Assembly (NCBI RefSeq): GCF_003386205.1
Contig: NZ_QRDY01000008.1
Span: 156,104-220,103 of the forward strand
DNA length: 64,000 bases
Direction: 5' to 3'
DNA from: Cohnella lupini
Lineage (GTDB): Bacteria; Bacillota; Bacilli; Paenibacillales; Paenibacillaceae
The stretch's first letter is position 1, and every line of letters starts with the position of its first letter. A program made the translations under genes and the position numbers. Under the pieces are notes generated by a model that did no database searches, was not told the DNA's origin, and was given only the letters and a program-made list of their open reading frames with translations. This document shows positions 7,472 through 15,404 of this stretch, one piece after another.

Positions 7472-8646
7472 AACCACTCTTCCGCATCGGCTTACTATTC
7501 ACGGTATTAATCGCAACCGGTTGTTGGGACCGAACGGAGATCAATGATCTTGCGTTTATCTCGGGTGCGGCATTTGATTTAAACGAGGACGGGAAATTTT
7601 TATTATCGTTACAGATCGCAATTCCTTCTTCCAGTCAGGCGGGGCCGGGTAGCGGAGGGAGTAACCGAAACGAGAAGTATTTCGTCATATCCGCCGTAGG
7701 AAAGAATGCCAACGAGGCATTCGAGAAGCTTCAGAAAAAAAGCTCGCGCAGGTTATTTACCGCGCATCGCAGCGTTATTTTCATAGGCGAATCATTAGCC
7801 AAAAACGGGGTAAAGGATATTCTTGATGTTTACATTCACGATCCGCGTCAACGGTTAAAAACTTATATTATGGTCGTAAAGGGGGGAGAAGGACGAGAAA
7901 TCCTGCAGATTAAATACCCTTTCGAACAGGTGCCGATCGAAGCGGTCAAGGAAATGGAAGGTTTAGAAGGCGAGTTGGCGGTTACTTTAAGAGACTTTTT
8001 TATAGCTGCATCAAGCGAAGGGATCAATCCCGTGATGGGAGTCATAGAGGCCGAGGATTTATCGGAAGGATTAAGAGGGAATAAAAACAAAATTTTCAGT
8101 CTAGCGGGATTAGCCGTTTTTAAGGAATTAAAATTAGTCGGGTTTTTAGACGAAAATGAAACCGCCGGATTTATCTGGTTAACGGATAGATTGAAGCAGG
8201 GCAGGCTCAGCGCCGAGTTACCGGAAGGTGCCGGAACGGTGGGGATGGTGTTAAACGACACAAAGCGAAGAATCACCTCGCAAATAAGCGGCGATCGGAT
8301 TAAAATCGAGCTTCGATTGGAAGGTCAAGGAAATATCTCCGAAAATAATTCCCGCTTGGATATCAGTCTGCCGAATAATCTCGGGATAGCGCGGGTTGCG
8401 TTGGAGAAATCGGTCGAAAATCAAGTCCGCGATACGTTATTCAAAGTCCAAGCAAAATACAAAGTAGATAGCGTGGGGTTCGGCCGGGAAATTTACCGGA
8501 ATAAGCCGAAACAGTGGAAGACGTTAAAAAATGAATGGGACCATACGTTTCCGGACGTAGAAGTTTCGATTGAAGTAAAGCTGACTTTAGGAACCGGAAT
8601 GGCAGGGGCTCCTATGCAATGGAAAGAAGAGGAGATCGAGGAATGA
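7468..8646 (+). CDS. Spore germination lipoprotein, Ger(x)C family
   Basis: A 392-residue germinant-receptor C subunit. The signal peptide ends in a lipobox, VLIATGC, followed by the near-invariant WDRTEINDLAF of Ger(x)C proteins, so it is lipid-anchored on the outer face of the spore inner membrane. Later family features include RRLFTAHRSVIFIGESLA and the C-terminal WDHTFPDVEVSIEVKL segment. It overlaps the A subunit by 4 bases and the following small gene by 4 bases, so the three are one translationally coupled operon. Confidence 0.95.
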   Translation: MKPLFRIGLLFTVLIATGCWDRTEINDLAFISGAAFDLNEDGKFLLSLQIAIPSSSQAGPGSGGSNRNEKYFVISAVGKNANEAFEKLQKKSSRRLFTAHRSVIFIGESLAKNGVKDILDVYIHDPRQRLKTYIMVVKGGEGREILQIKYPFEQVPIEAVKEMEGLEGELAVTLRDFFIAASSEGINPVMGVIEAEDLSEGLRGNKNKIFSLAGLAVFKELKLVGFLDENETAGFIWLTDRLKQGRLSAELPEGAGTVGMVLNDTKRRITSQISGDRIKIELRLEGQGNISENNSRLDISLPNNLGIARVALEKSVENQVRDTLFKVQAKYKVDSVGFGREIYRNKPKQWKTLKNEWDHTFPDVEVSIEVKLTLGTGMAGAPMQWKEEEIEE

Positions 8647-8873
8647 TCGTTCAGACAACGGGTTTTGCGCTTATTTTGATGATATGGTCTTTTGTACGAA
8701 TACAATCGTTGGTAAGCAAGCAAAAGTTCAAGGTAGCGGCCGTATACGGAGGGTTAATGGGAGTATCGACGTTAGTCGGATGCTTGTTAATTGCCCGAGT
8801 AGATGTACCAAGCACGATCATCCCTTTCAAAATGATTTTCGAACCCATCGGAAAACTCATATTAACGCAGTGA
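8643..8873 (+). CDS. Small two-helix membrane protein, germinant receptor D-subunit-like
   Basis: A 76-residue protein with two predicted membrane helices (about residues 3-22 and 35-56). The ATG at 8643 overlaps the gerC stop (ATGA). Many GerA-type operons carry a fourth small gene for a D subunit of this size and topology that modulates germination; identification here rests on position, size and topology and not on a specific motif. Its last 12 bases overlap the 3' end of the convergent gerB gene. The lack of an independent promoter or ribosome binding site points to translational coupling. Confidence 0.75.
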   Translation: MIVQTTGFALILMIWSFVRIQSLVSKQKFKVAAVYGGLMGVSTLVGCLLIARVDVPSTIIPFKMIFEPIGKLILTQ

Positions 8874-9965
8874 TCGGCCCGCTTTTCTTTTTATAGCGTC
8901 TATCAATAATAGCGACAACGGGATGAGGCTTTGCGTGATCAAACCCGCGCTCGGGTATATGAACGTAAGATAAGCGAGAAGATCCGAGCTATTCTTGAAA
9001 ACCCAGACCGATCCAATGATCGCTAATAGCGTTACCGGAGATATGATGTCGCGATAATTTCGGATGCCGAAAAGCTGGCTTATGCTAAGACATAGTATAA
9101 ACAACGACACCGCTATCTTTTCGAAACTTCCCAACACCCATATCGAAACGGCGATTGCCTCAAGGCGTTCAAATGATCCTTCGACGCCAATATATTGCAT
9201 GACGCTTAAATAGGAATAATTCAGTTTTCCCGTCAATGGCCCGAGAACCATAATCGTAAAAAGAACAACGATAAAAATAAAAATAGAAATGCCCAGGAGC
9301 GCTAGCAACGAAACCTTTCGAGCTTTTTTCGGGAAATTCAAGTAAGGAAGAAGCCATCCTAATATAAACATTTGATTCATGAACGCTCCTGCCGGAACGA
9401 TAGCCCCCTGTAAGACCGGTAGTATTCCTTCGGCTAAAACCGGCTTTAATTGGCCGGGATCCAAATCCCTAAGCGTTAGGAAAAAGAGCGGCAACAAAAG
9501 AACCATTTTCATAGGAGTAAGAAATTCGGTACTTCTACCGATAACTTCAATTCCCAAATATACGGCTATACCGCTTAGGACCAATACCGTTAGACTCCCG
9601 ACAATGGAGGGGCTTTTAGGTAATAGGAGAGTATGAATAAAGAAGGTATGTTGTTTTGCCATTACCGAAATAGACATGAACCAAAAATAAACGTAATAAA
9701 ATCCCAAGCATTTTCCTAACCATTTCCCGATGATTTTTTCGCTATATTGCATAATCGTCATACCCGGATAACGTTTGGCGAGAGCGGTCATTACCCAAAT
9801 ACTTAATAATCCGGTTGTAATCGAAGGAAACACGGATAACCATGCGTCTTGTTTCGCAAACATCTCCATTAATCCGGGAATGGTTAAAATAATCGTGGAA
9901 ACGATAAAAGTGAATAGGAGTAAGCCTAACTGGGAACCCGTGATTTTTTCTTCTTCTGTCCGCAT
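8862..9965 (-). CDS. Spore germination permease, GerB family
   Basis: A germinant-receptor B subunit of 367 residues with about ten membrane helices, an APC-superfamily transporter fold. It has the family start EEEKITGSQLGLLLFTFIVST and the WLGKCLGFYYVYFWF region. The ATG at 9965 is preferred; an AAGGAGA box lies 14 bases upstream, and an alternative GTG at 9974 sits at closer spacing, so nine bases are uncertain. Unusually it faces gerA-gerC on the opposite strand, convergent with the D-subunit gene and overlapping it by 12 bp, whereas receptor genes normally form one operon. Confidence 0.93.
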   Translation of the reverse strand: MRTEEEKITGSQLGLLLFTFIVSTIILTIPGLMEMFAKQDAWLSVFPSITTGLLSIWVMTALAKRYPGMTIMQYSEKIIGKWLGKCLGFYYVYFWFMSISVMAKQHTFFIHTLLLPKSPSIVGSLTVLVLSGIAVYLGIEVIGRSTEFLTPMKMVLLLPLFFLTLRDLDPGQLKPVLAEGILPVLQGAIVPAGAFMNQMFILGWLLPYLNFPKKARKVSLLALLGISIFIFIVVLFTIMVLGPLTGKLNYSYLSVMQYIGVEGSFERLEAIAVSIWVLGSFEKIAVSLFILCLSISQLFGIRNYRDIISPVTLLAIIGSVWVFKNSSDLLAYLTFIYPSAGLITQSLIPLSLLLIDAIKRKAGRSLR

Positions 9966-10106
9966 CCGTCGCACTCGCTCTCCTTGCCTCACAGAGGTGT
10001 TCCAAGTATTGGCTTATCGCTATCCGTTTATTCGTTTACATAAGGACGGAAGCACGATCCAAGCGATGTAGAACCGGCGTTTACCGAAGCGGCAAAGTTT
10101 AAACGA

Positions 10107-10134
10107 AAAAGACCGTCCGAAGACGGTCTTTTCT
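10107..10134 (-). terminator. Intrinsic terminator, probably for a short minus-strand transcript
   Basis: Stem GACCGTC (10111-10117) / GACGGTC (10122-10128) with a 4-base loop, flanked by A5 on the left and T4 on the right. The A-run becomes a U-tail on the minus strand, so it can terminate both ways. No plus-strand gene ends here; the minus-strand promoter near 10275 supplies a candidate transcript. Confidence 0.65.
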
Positions 10135-10290
10135 ACCCGAGAGGCGCTATTCCAAACCAGAACCGTATCCCGCGCCTCCGGCAGCAAAAGTCTTAAATGC
10201 TACCGGATCGGGTAAGGGATACGTTCAACATCTGACTGCTACTAATGTTGACGCACCTCCTTTCCTGTACAGCTATAATAGCACAGCGAC
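10135..10290 (-). other. Possible short minus-strand transcript with strong SD
   Basis: Reading right to left, an extended -10 element (TG-C-TATTAT, the hexamer at 10275-10280) is followed by a perfect Shine-Dalgarno sequence AAAGGAGGTG (10254-10263) and about 120 bases later by the terminator at 10107-10134. No normal start codon sits at the right distance; the only near-cognate codon is ATT (10244-10246), which would open a 17-residue peptide. Another frame ends in a Gly-rich tail (FAAGGAGYGSGLE) but is blocked by a TGA. It could encode a tiny or broken peptide gene or be non-coding. Confidence 0.35.
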
Positions 10291-10525
10291 ATTTGAAAAT
10301 CTACCGTATTAATTGAATTGTCAGATAATTAATTTTTGGAAGTCTTGAGGAAGAAGTCGGAACTATTTGTATGCATCCGGACTTGGTTCTGAGGAAGTAA
10401 GAGGGTATCGAACTTTCTGTGCCGCCCGCGACATCATTTTTCCGAATGGAAGTAGTATCTATCACTCTCGCTTCGGGAATACTCGCAAGTAATAGAGTAG
10501 ATTCGCAAGCGAGAGGATGGATGAC

Positions 10526-11359
10526 ATGCACGCGGTATGGAAAGGCACGATTCAGATCGCGAAGTTTCAGATTCCGGTTAAGCTGTATGCCGCGACGGAA
10601 GACAGGGAGTTATCACTTAAGCAAACCCATGCCCCATGCGGCGGCTCGATTTCCCATCTTAAATATTGCCAGGCTTGCGATGCGAAGGTCGAGCCGGAGG
10701 AAATACGAAAGGGGTATGATCTTGGCGGAGGCAACTTCGTGGAGATCTCCGAAGAGGAGCTCAAGGGGATCGCTCCTCAAGCATCAAAGACGATGATTAT
10801 AGAGCAGTTTGCCGAAGATTCGGCAGTTAGCCGTATGCGCTTAAAGAGGCATTATTACATCGGGACGGACGAGGTTGGCGAAGAAGCCTTTAGGTTGTTT
10901 CACGCCAGCCTTCTGCAATCGAAGAAGGTCGGATTGGGATATCTTACGCTGCGTTCGGTTCAGAGCCTTGCCGCCGTGTGGCCGCTAGAGGAAGGGTTGG
11001 TCTTGTCGACGATGCTATACGAGGACGAGATCCGTCCGGCGGTGCGGGTTAACGTCCCCGTTCACCCGTCCAAGCCGGAAGTAACCGAAGCTCATATGTT
11101 CGTGTTCAATCAATTGATACAAGCAATGTCCGCATCCTTCGTCGGGGCTAAATACGAGAACAAATACGCCGAAGCTTTGAAAGCCCTCATCGAGAGCAAA
11201 GTCACCAAGCTAGCGCCGAAGGCTAACGACAAGGAGCTTCCGGCGATTCCGCGCAGCGCCAATCTGGAGGACTTGTTATCGACGCTGAGCACAAGCTTAG
11301 ACTTCGTGAAGAACGAGAGCGATGCTTTCTCCCAATCGGATTTCAACCAGAAGCATTGA
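10526..11359 (+). CDS. ku: Non-homologous end-joining protein Ku
   Basis: A 277-residue bacterial Ku protein that binds DNA ends as a homodimer and recruits the ligase LigD. It opens MHAVWKGTIQIAKFQIPVKLY, the standard Ku beta-barrel start, and carries HAPCGGSISHLKYCQACDAKV with the extra cysteines often seen in Bacillales Ku, plus RHYYIGTDEVGEEAFRLFHA. The ATG at 10526 is chosen over one 9 bases upstream because GAGAGG then sits at proper spacing. No ligD is in the window. In spore formers this pair repairs breaks during germination, which is family knowledge. It ends at a shared bidirectional terminator. Confidence 0.95.
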   Translation: MHAVWKGTIQIAKFQIPVKLYAATEDRELSLKQTHAPCGGSISHLKYCQACDAKVEPEEIRKGYDLGGGNFVEISEEELKGIAPQASKTMIIEQFAEDSAVSRMRLKRHYYIGTDEVGEEAFRLFHASLLQSKKVGLGYLTLRSVQSLAAVWPLEEGLVLSTMLYEDEIRPAVRVNVPVHPSKPEVTEAHMFVFNQLIQAMSASFVGAKYENKYAEALKALIESKVTKLAPKANDKELPAIPRSANLEDLLSTLSTSLDFVKNESDAFSQSDFNQKH

Positions 11360-11381
11360 TATCCGGCCTTAGGCAAGCCAT

Positions 11382-11427
11382 AACACGAAAACCCGACCGG
11401 GTTGGACCGCGGTCGGGTTTTCGTGTT
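11382..11427. terminator. Bidirectional terminator between ku and transglutaminase gene
   Basis: A perfect 17-bp inverted repeat (11382-11398 and 11411-11427; arm AACACGAAAACCCGACC) with a 12-base loop. The arm contains an A4 run on one side and a T4 run on the other. It lies between two convergent genes and can serve both. Confidence 0.85.
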
Positions 11428-11443
11428 GGTTCCGGGAAAGCTA

Positions 11444-12571
11444 TTAATATTTGAACACGATGCGAAGCAGCTTGTCGTTAATCGGCGTCAGGGAGTAGTC
11501 CTCGTAAGAATAGCTATAGCCGGTAATCCCTTTCTGGCCGGCGAAAGCTTTCTTCATGTCCGTTTTCAACATAACGCCTCTCGTATAACGGACCAACAAT
11601 TCCTTTTGGCGTTTATCGACGGCATCGCTTATTTTGTTTGTTAATTGTTGCAAGCTGGTTGCGGTACGGGAATCTTCAAGATAAGCGTAACCCAGTTGCT
11701 CGTAAATGGTCTTGTAGAAGGAGACTTTGGATTTATCGGTGACGTTGAGCGTGCTCAATGTTTGATCAAAAGGAGTCGCCGCGGCGGGATAGGATGAAGA
11801 TGCCGGCCAAGAGTGATCCGCGCGCATTTGGGCATCGGTGAGATTGTAGTAATCGTACGACACGCGTCCGGCGACATTCGGGACGGGGTCGTTCCAAGTC
11901 GTATCGAGATGGTACCATTTGCCGCCGAGCTGAACTAAGTTCCAAGTATGGGCGATTCCGCGCGACGAGCCTTCCACGATTCGTACCGGAATGCCGGCTT
12001 GCTTCATCATTTCGTAAGTAAGAAGGGCGTACCCTTGGCATACGGTTTCGCCGTTCACTAGCCCGTCATAGGCGGAATGAGCGGCGAGGCTCGTATCGTA
12101 GGAGAGGTTGGTAACGATCCAGTCATGAATCGCCTTTTCCTTCTGATAGTCGTTCATGCCGGGAGTTAATATTTTCCGTAATGCCTGCGAGACGCGCTTC
12201 TGAACTTCCTTCGTCTCGGACAAGCTCTCCCAGTAAGTGAACTTGAAGTCGATCTCGGCTTTGCCCCCGCTCATCGAAGCTTCGTAGCCATAGGTTTTAA
12301 CGATGTAGTGCAGGTAGTCGTCCGAATTCACGGCGTCGTCCAAAGTAGCCCGGATATCTTTCTTCATCGAAGCTTCATTGCCTTTATAAGCGATCTCGAG
12401 CGATTCCGCGCGCTGAGCAATCGCGTTAACGATTTCCTTGCGAAGCTGCGCTTGGGAGTCTGTGCTAGCTGCTTGCGCGGACGATCCGTCGAAAGCTATC
12501 GTCAAAGGTAAAGTCCCCGCCATAATCGCAAGGGCAAGTCCTACCTGCATACCAATTCTCTTCATCGTCAT
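11444..12571 (-). CDS. Secreted transglutaminase-like (Cys-His-Asp) domain protein
   Basis: A 375-residue exported protein. The signal peptide (LALAIMAGTLPLTIAFDGSSAQA) ends near residue 36. A transglutaminase-core papain-like domain follows at about 150-260, with the Cys in NGETVCQGYALLTYEMM, the His in GIAHTWNLVQ and the Asp in WYHLDTTWNDP, so the triad is intact. Bacterial members usually act as cysteine proteases or amidases. The ATG at 12571 follows GAGGAAGG; a second ATG at 12565 is also possible. It sits directly behind a c-di-GMP-I riboswitch and terminator, so its expression should follow c-di-GMP, suggesting a surface or motility/adhesion role. Confidence 0.9.
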   Translation of the reverse strand: MTMKRIGMQVGLALAIMAGTLPLTIAFDGSSAQAASTDSQAQLRKEIVNAIAQRAESLEIAYKGNEASMKKDIRATLDDAVNSDDYLHYIVKTYGYEASMSGGKAEIDFKFTYWESLSETKEVQKRVSQALRKILTPGMNDYQKEKAIHDWIVTNLSYDTSLAAHSAYDGLVNGETVCQGYALLTYEMMKQAGIPVRIVEGSSRGIAHTWNLVQLGGKWYHLDTTWNDPVPNVAGRVSYDYYNLTDAQMRADHSWPASSSYPAAATPFDQTLSTLNVTDKSKVSFYKTIYEQLGYAYLEDSRTATSLQQLTNKISDAVDKRQKELLVRYTRGVMLKTDMKKAFAGQKGITGYSYSYEDYSLTPINDKLLRIVFKY

Positions 12572-12600
12572 ACCTTCCTCTCGCGTCTCGTTGGAATAAA

Positions 12601-12626
12601 ACAAAAAAGAACTCTGATCACAGAGT
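12601..12626 (-). terminator. Riboswitch expression-platform terminator
   Basis: On the minus strand ACTCTG-TGAT-CAGAGT (12626 to 12611) is followed by TCTTTTTTGT, a compact intrinsic terminator about 20 bases after the c-di-GMP aptamer and about 30 bases before the transglutaminase-like gene. This places the switch at transcription termination rather than at the ribosome binding site. Confidence 0.8.
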
Positions 12627-12645
12627 CCTGCCGCGTGTGGGGTAT

Positions 12646-12730
12646 GCGTGGCGGCTCGGCGGTCATAACCGAAATTCGGTCTCTAGATCCGTAGCTTTGC
12701 GTCCCAGCGTTTCCGCTGGTTTGCCTTTTT
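12646..12730 (-). ncRNA. Cyclic di-GMP-I (GEMM-I) riboswitch aptamer
   Basis: Read on the minus strand, this segment has the GEMM-I signatures in order: GGCAAACC, a GCGGAAACGC hairpin with the GAAA tetraloop, GGGACGCAAAGC, then the second stem (GACCGAATTTCGGTTATG) and closing CCGCCGAGCCGCC. The tetraloop and the GGGACGCAAAGCY core are diagnostic. It lies in the leader of the transglutaminase-like gene. A likely promoter just upstream is an extended -10 (TG-T-TATAGT) at about 12744-12750. Whether ligand turns transcription on or off cannot be decided by eye. Confidence 0.93.
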
Positions 12731-12843
12731 CTGTTATTTTTCGACTATAACACACATTTCGCCGATAATCGAGTCCTTGTATGAAATTGGCTAAATCCAT
12801 GTTTATAATGATAGAATTTCCTTATAAGGAAGGGGGGAGAACG

Positions 12844-14190
12844 ATGACTCGGATTACGGATATTCCGACGTCGCGTACGGCCAATTTCATTCGGTTTCAA
12901 CGGGATCCGCTTGGGTTTCTCGTCGACGCATTGCCGTTAGGCGATGTCGTATCGCTAAGGACAAGCTCGTTCCGACCCACGTATATCATAAATTCCCCGG
13001 ATTTCGTACAGGAGATACTCGTACATCAGGAGCAGGGTTTCCGTAAGGGTCGTAGTTCGGACGTTCTGCGAAGGACGATCGGGGACGGCTTGCTAACTTC
13101 GGAGAATTCGGTGCACAGGCATCAGAAGAAGGCGCTTATGCCGGTATTCTATAAGGAAAGAATCATGGCTTACGCAGAGGTCGTAGAGGAAGAAACCAAG
13201 AAGCTCGCCGACTCCCTGGAGGAAGGGACTCCTATCCCGATGCATGAAGCGATGATGCAGTTGACTCTCGGAATCGTAGCCCGAAGCCTGTTCAAGACGG
13301 AGCTTGATTCGAGGAAAGCAGAGCTCGCCGCCGCGGTGGACGTGACGATTCGAGAGACGGCGGGCACGATTTTCTCGCCGCTTATCCTTCCGTTCGGCAT
13401 TCCGACGCCGGGCCACGTGAAGCATAAACGGGCCATTCGGACGTTGGAAGCGATGATCTACGAGGCGATCGCCAAGGCTAGGGCGAATCCCGAGCATTAT
13501 TCCGACAGCATGCTCGGTTTGTTGCTGGATACGCAGGACGAGTCCGGCCAAGCCTTGAACGATCGGGAAATCCGCGATCAGATGATGACGATGCTTCTGG
13601 CCGGACACGAGACGACGGCTAACGCGTTAGTGTGGGCTTGGTATTGCTTGGAGCGGACGCCGGATGCCGCCGCGCGGTTGCGCGCGGAGCAGGACGAGCT
13701 TCGGGAAGAGGAGCAACGAACGGGCAAATCTCAGCCGGCTTACGAGAAATACCGCCGAATGGTTTACGCGAAACAAGCCGTGCAGGAGACGTTGCGGCTC
13801 TACCCTCCCGCATGGGCGATTCTTCGCGAATCGGAACGGGAGCTCACGATGCTTGGAGATCGTTTTCCGAAGAATAGCAGCTTTCTGATTAGTCCGTATG
13901 CGATACATCGTAAAGAGGGCGTATTCGGCGATGCGTACGCGTTTCGCCCGGAGAGATTCGACGAAGGGGTATCCCAGTGGGCTAGGTTTGCTTATTTTCC
14001 GTTCGGTGGAGGGTCCCGAGGTTGCATAGGATCGCAGTTCGCCTTATTGGAAGCGGGGCTTATTCTAGGCTCGCTGGCCGGAAGATTCGAATTCTCGTCG
14101 GTTCCCGGGCAGGGAGAGGGGAAGCCCGAGCCGCTTGTTTCCCTGCGCGTGAAAAACGGTCGCTGGATGGTGCCAAGAAGGCGTAGATAG
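12844..14190 (+). CDS. Cytochrome P450
   Basis: A 448-residue soluble P450 monooxygenase. The I-helix oxygen-binding motif is AGHETTANAL (near residue 262), the K-helix ExxR is ETLRLYP, the PERF-region motif is FRPERFDEG, and the heme loop is FPFGGGSRGCIGSQFALLEA, with the Cys thiolate ligand near residue 400. The ATG at 12844 is taken because AAGGGGGGAG lies 5-14 bases upstream. No ferredoxin or reductase gene is adjacent, so redox partners are supplied elsewhere. Substrate unknown; the sequence looks like the fatty-acid/xenobiotic group of Bacillales P450s, which is a weak inference. Confidence 0.95.
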   Translation: MTRITDIPTSRTANFIRFQRDPLGFLVDALPLGDVVSLRTSSFRPTYIINSPDFVQEILVHQEQGFRKGRSSDVLRRTIGDGLLTSENSVHRHQKKALMPVFYKERIMAYAEVVEEETKKLADSLEEGTPIPMHEAMMQLTLGIVARSLFKTELDSRKAELAAAVDVTIRETAGTIFSPLILPFGIPTPGHVKHKRAIRTLEAMIYEAIAKARANPEHYSDSMLGLLLDTQDESGQALNDREIRDQMMTMLLAGHETTANALVWAWYCLERTPDAAARLRAEQDELREEEQRTGKSQPAYEKYRRMVYAKQAVQETLRLYPPAWAILRESERELTMLGDRFPKNSSFLISPYAIHRKEGVFGDAYAFRPERFDEGVSQWARFAYFPFGGGSRGCIGSQFALLEAGLILGSLAGRFEFSSVPGQGEGKPEPLVSLRVKNGRWMVPRRRR

Positions 14191-14256
14191 GAGCTGCAGT
14201 GGGTAATAAGAAGCAAGAATGCCGTAAGGCCATTCGGCGACAAGGAGGGGTAATCG

Positions 14257-14706
14257 ATGGGAAATCCTCTAGGCGAGATCAAGAAGAACGTAAGCGACAT
14301 CAAGGAATCGATCCGAGAAATCAAGGAGGACGTTCAATCAACTGTGCTAGGAGCCAAGGAAGCGATGAACGAAACGAAGGATGCGATAACCAGATGGAAG
14401 TCCGCGGACGGTACCGACGAGATCGGCGAGTTGATCAAGGAGGAGAATGCTTTCGTTCTCCGCGGCCCGGATGGCCAGATCGGCGAGATTACGTATGCGG
14501 AGCTGGGAGGAAGCACGTGGATCATCAATCACACTTACGTCTCTCCTCCATACCGGGGACGGGGCCAAGCGAGGAGGATGCTCCGACGGCTTGCTGATGA
14601 AGCCAGAGCGGAGAATAAGAAGCTCGTTCCGATATGCTCGTTCGCGGCGGCACAGTTCAAGATGGAGCTGGAGTATGACGATGTCTGGGAACGTAACGAA
14701 ATGTAA
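14257..14706 (+). CDS. GNAT-fold N-acetyltransferase (YjdJ-like) with helical N-terminus
   Basis: A 149-residue protein. Residues 1-50 form a charged heptad-like helix (IKKNVSDIKESIREIKEDV) likely to be a coiled coil. Residues 60-149 are a compact GNAT domain of the YjdJ/Gcn5-related type with the acetyl-CoA loop PPYRGRGQARRMLRRLADEA and the CSFAAAQFKMELEYDDVW end. A paralogue lacking the long coiled coil lies at 31096-31452. The ribosome binding site AAGGAGGGG precedes the ATG. Acetylation target unknown. Confidence 0.85.
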   Translation: MGNPLGEIKKNVSDIKESIREIKEDVQSTVLGAKEAMNETKDAITRWKSADGTDEIGELIKEENAFVLRGPDGQIGEITYAELGGSTWIINHTYVSPPYRGRGQARRMLRRLADEARAENKKLVPICSFAAAQFKMELEYDDVWERNEM

Positions 14707-14721
14707 CCTGACTCTATATGT

Positions 14722-14746
14722 AACGCAACGCAACGCAACGCAACGG
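14722..14746 (+). repeat. Pentanucleotide tandem repeat
   Basis: Five tandem copies of AACGC (last copy AACGG) lie between the GNAT gene and the next gene, just upstream of its ribosome binding site. Slippage here would change the spacing of the intergenic region but not a reading frame. Confidence 0.7.
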
Positions 14747-14757
14747 AGGAATGACGG

Positions 14758-15381
14758 ATGAATTTGTTCCGGATCAAGCCGGATCCGAAAGGGATAGACA
14801 GAATGCGAATCTTCCTCAAGGATAATTTCGTGAGCATCGCTATTCCGGGAATCGGCGATTTGGAGTCGGTAGACGGGAACGAAGAGGGAAGCGATAAGTC
14901 CGAGGAAGCGATTATTTTCTCCCGAACGATGCAAGACGGGGACTATGTATTGGTTCCTTACGAGGATTCGGTCTACTTGGGGGATCTCGGGGATTATTAT
15001 TACGTCGAATCTCCCGATCCGGAAGAGGATGACGGAATGCGGCATCGCAGGGGCGTGACGTGGTTGAACCGCATTCCTCTGGACGAGTTGAACGAGTACG
15101 TCCAAGAGCTAGTGAACGATCGTTCCGCGCTACGGGAATTCGGACACCCGTTGTCGTTGGCGCAATTGGACCGCTGGATATCGTTCAGGCAACCGGAAAT
15201 AGCGGCGAACCTTGCTACAAGCGGGGGTAGTCGGATTGAAATAGACAAGGAAACGATCGCCGAAGCGATTGCCGTTATGAAGGAAGCCATGAAGAGCGAA
15301 GACGCGGAGCGCCGCGAAAGGGCGGCCGCGGCGATATTGAATTATGCTTCGTCGTCTATAGACATTGGAAAGCCGACCTGA
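14758..15381 (+). CDS. Hypothetical protein, acidic
   Basis: A 207-residue soluble protein I do not recognise. Residues 1-100 look like a beta-rich domain (DGDYVLVPYEDSVYLGDLGD and YYYVESPDPEEDDG) of a kind seen at the N-terminus of some restriction-like or small-ligand-binding proteins, but this is only a resemblance. Residues 100-207 are helical and highly charged, ending EAMKSEDAERRERAAAAILN. It follows the GNAT gene by 51 bases with an ACGGAGGA ribosome binding site and ends at a terminator, so the P450, GNAT and this gene may form one unit. Confidence 0.75.
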   Translation: MNLFRIKPDPKGIDRMRIFLKDNFVSIAIPGIGDLESVDGNEEGSDKSEEAIIFSRTMQDGDYVLVPYEDSVYLGDLGDYYYVESPDPEEDDGMRHRRGVTWLNRIPLDELNEYVQELVNDRSALREFGHPLSLAQLDRWISFRQPEIAANLATSGGSRIEIDKETIAEAIAVMKEAMKSEDAERRERAAAAILNYASSSIDIGKPT

Positions 15382-15404
15382 CGAGAAATCGCGGTCGGCT
15401 TTTA
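15369..15404. terminator. Terminator between hypothetical and XRE regulator genes
   Basis: Stem AAAGCCGACC / GGTCGGCTTT (15369-15378 and 15393-15402) with a 14-base loop and trailing T-run. It overlaps the stop region of the plus-strand gene and lies just past the stop of the convergent XRE gene, so it is probably bidirectional. Confidence 0.75.
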
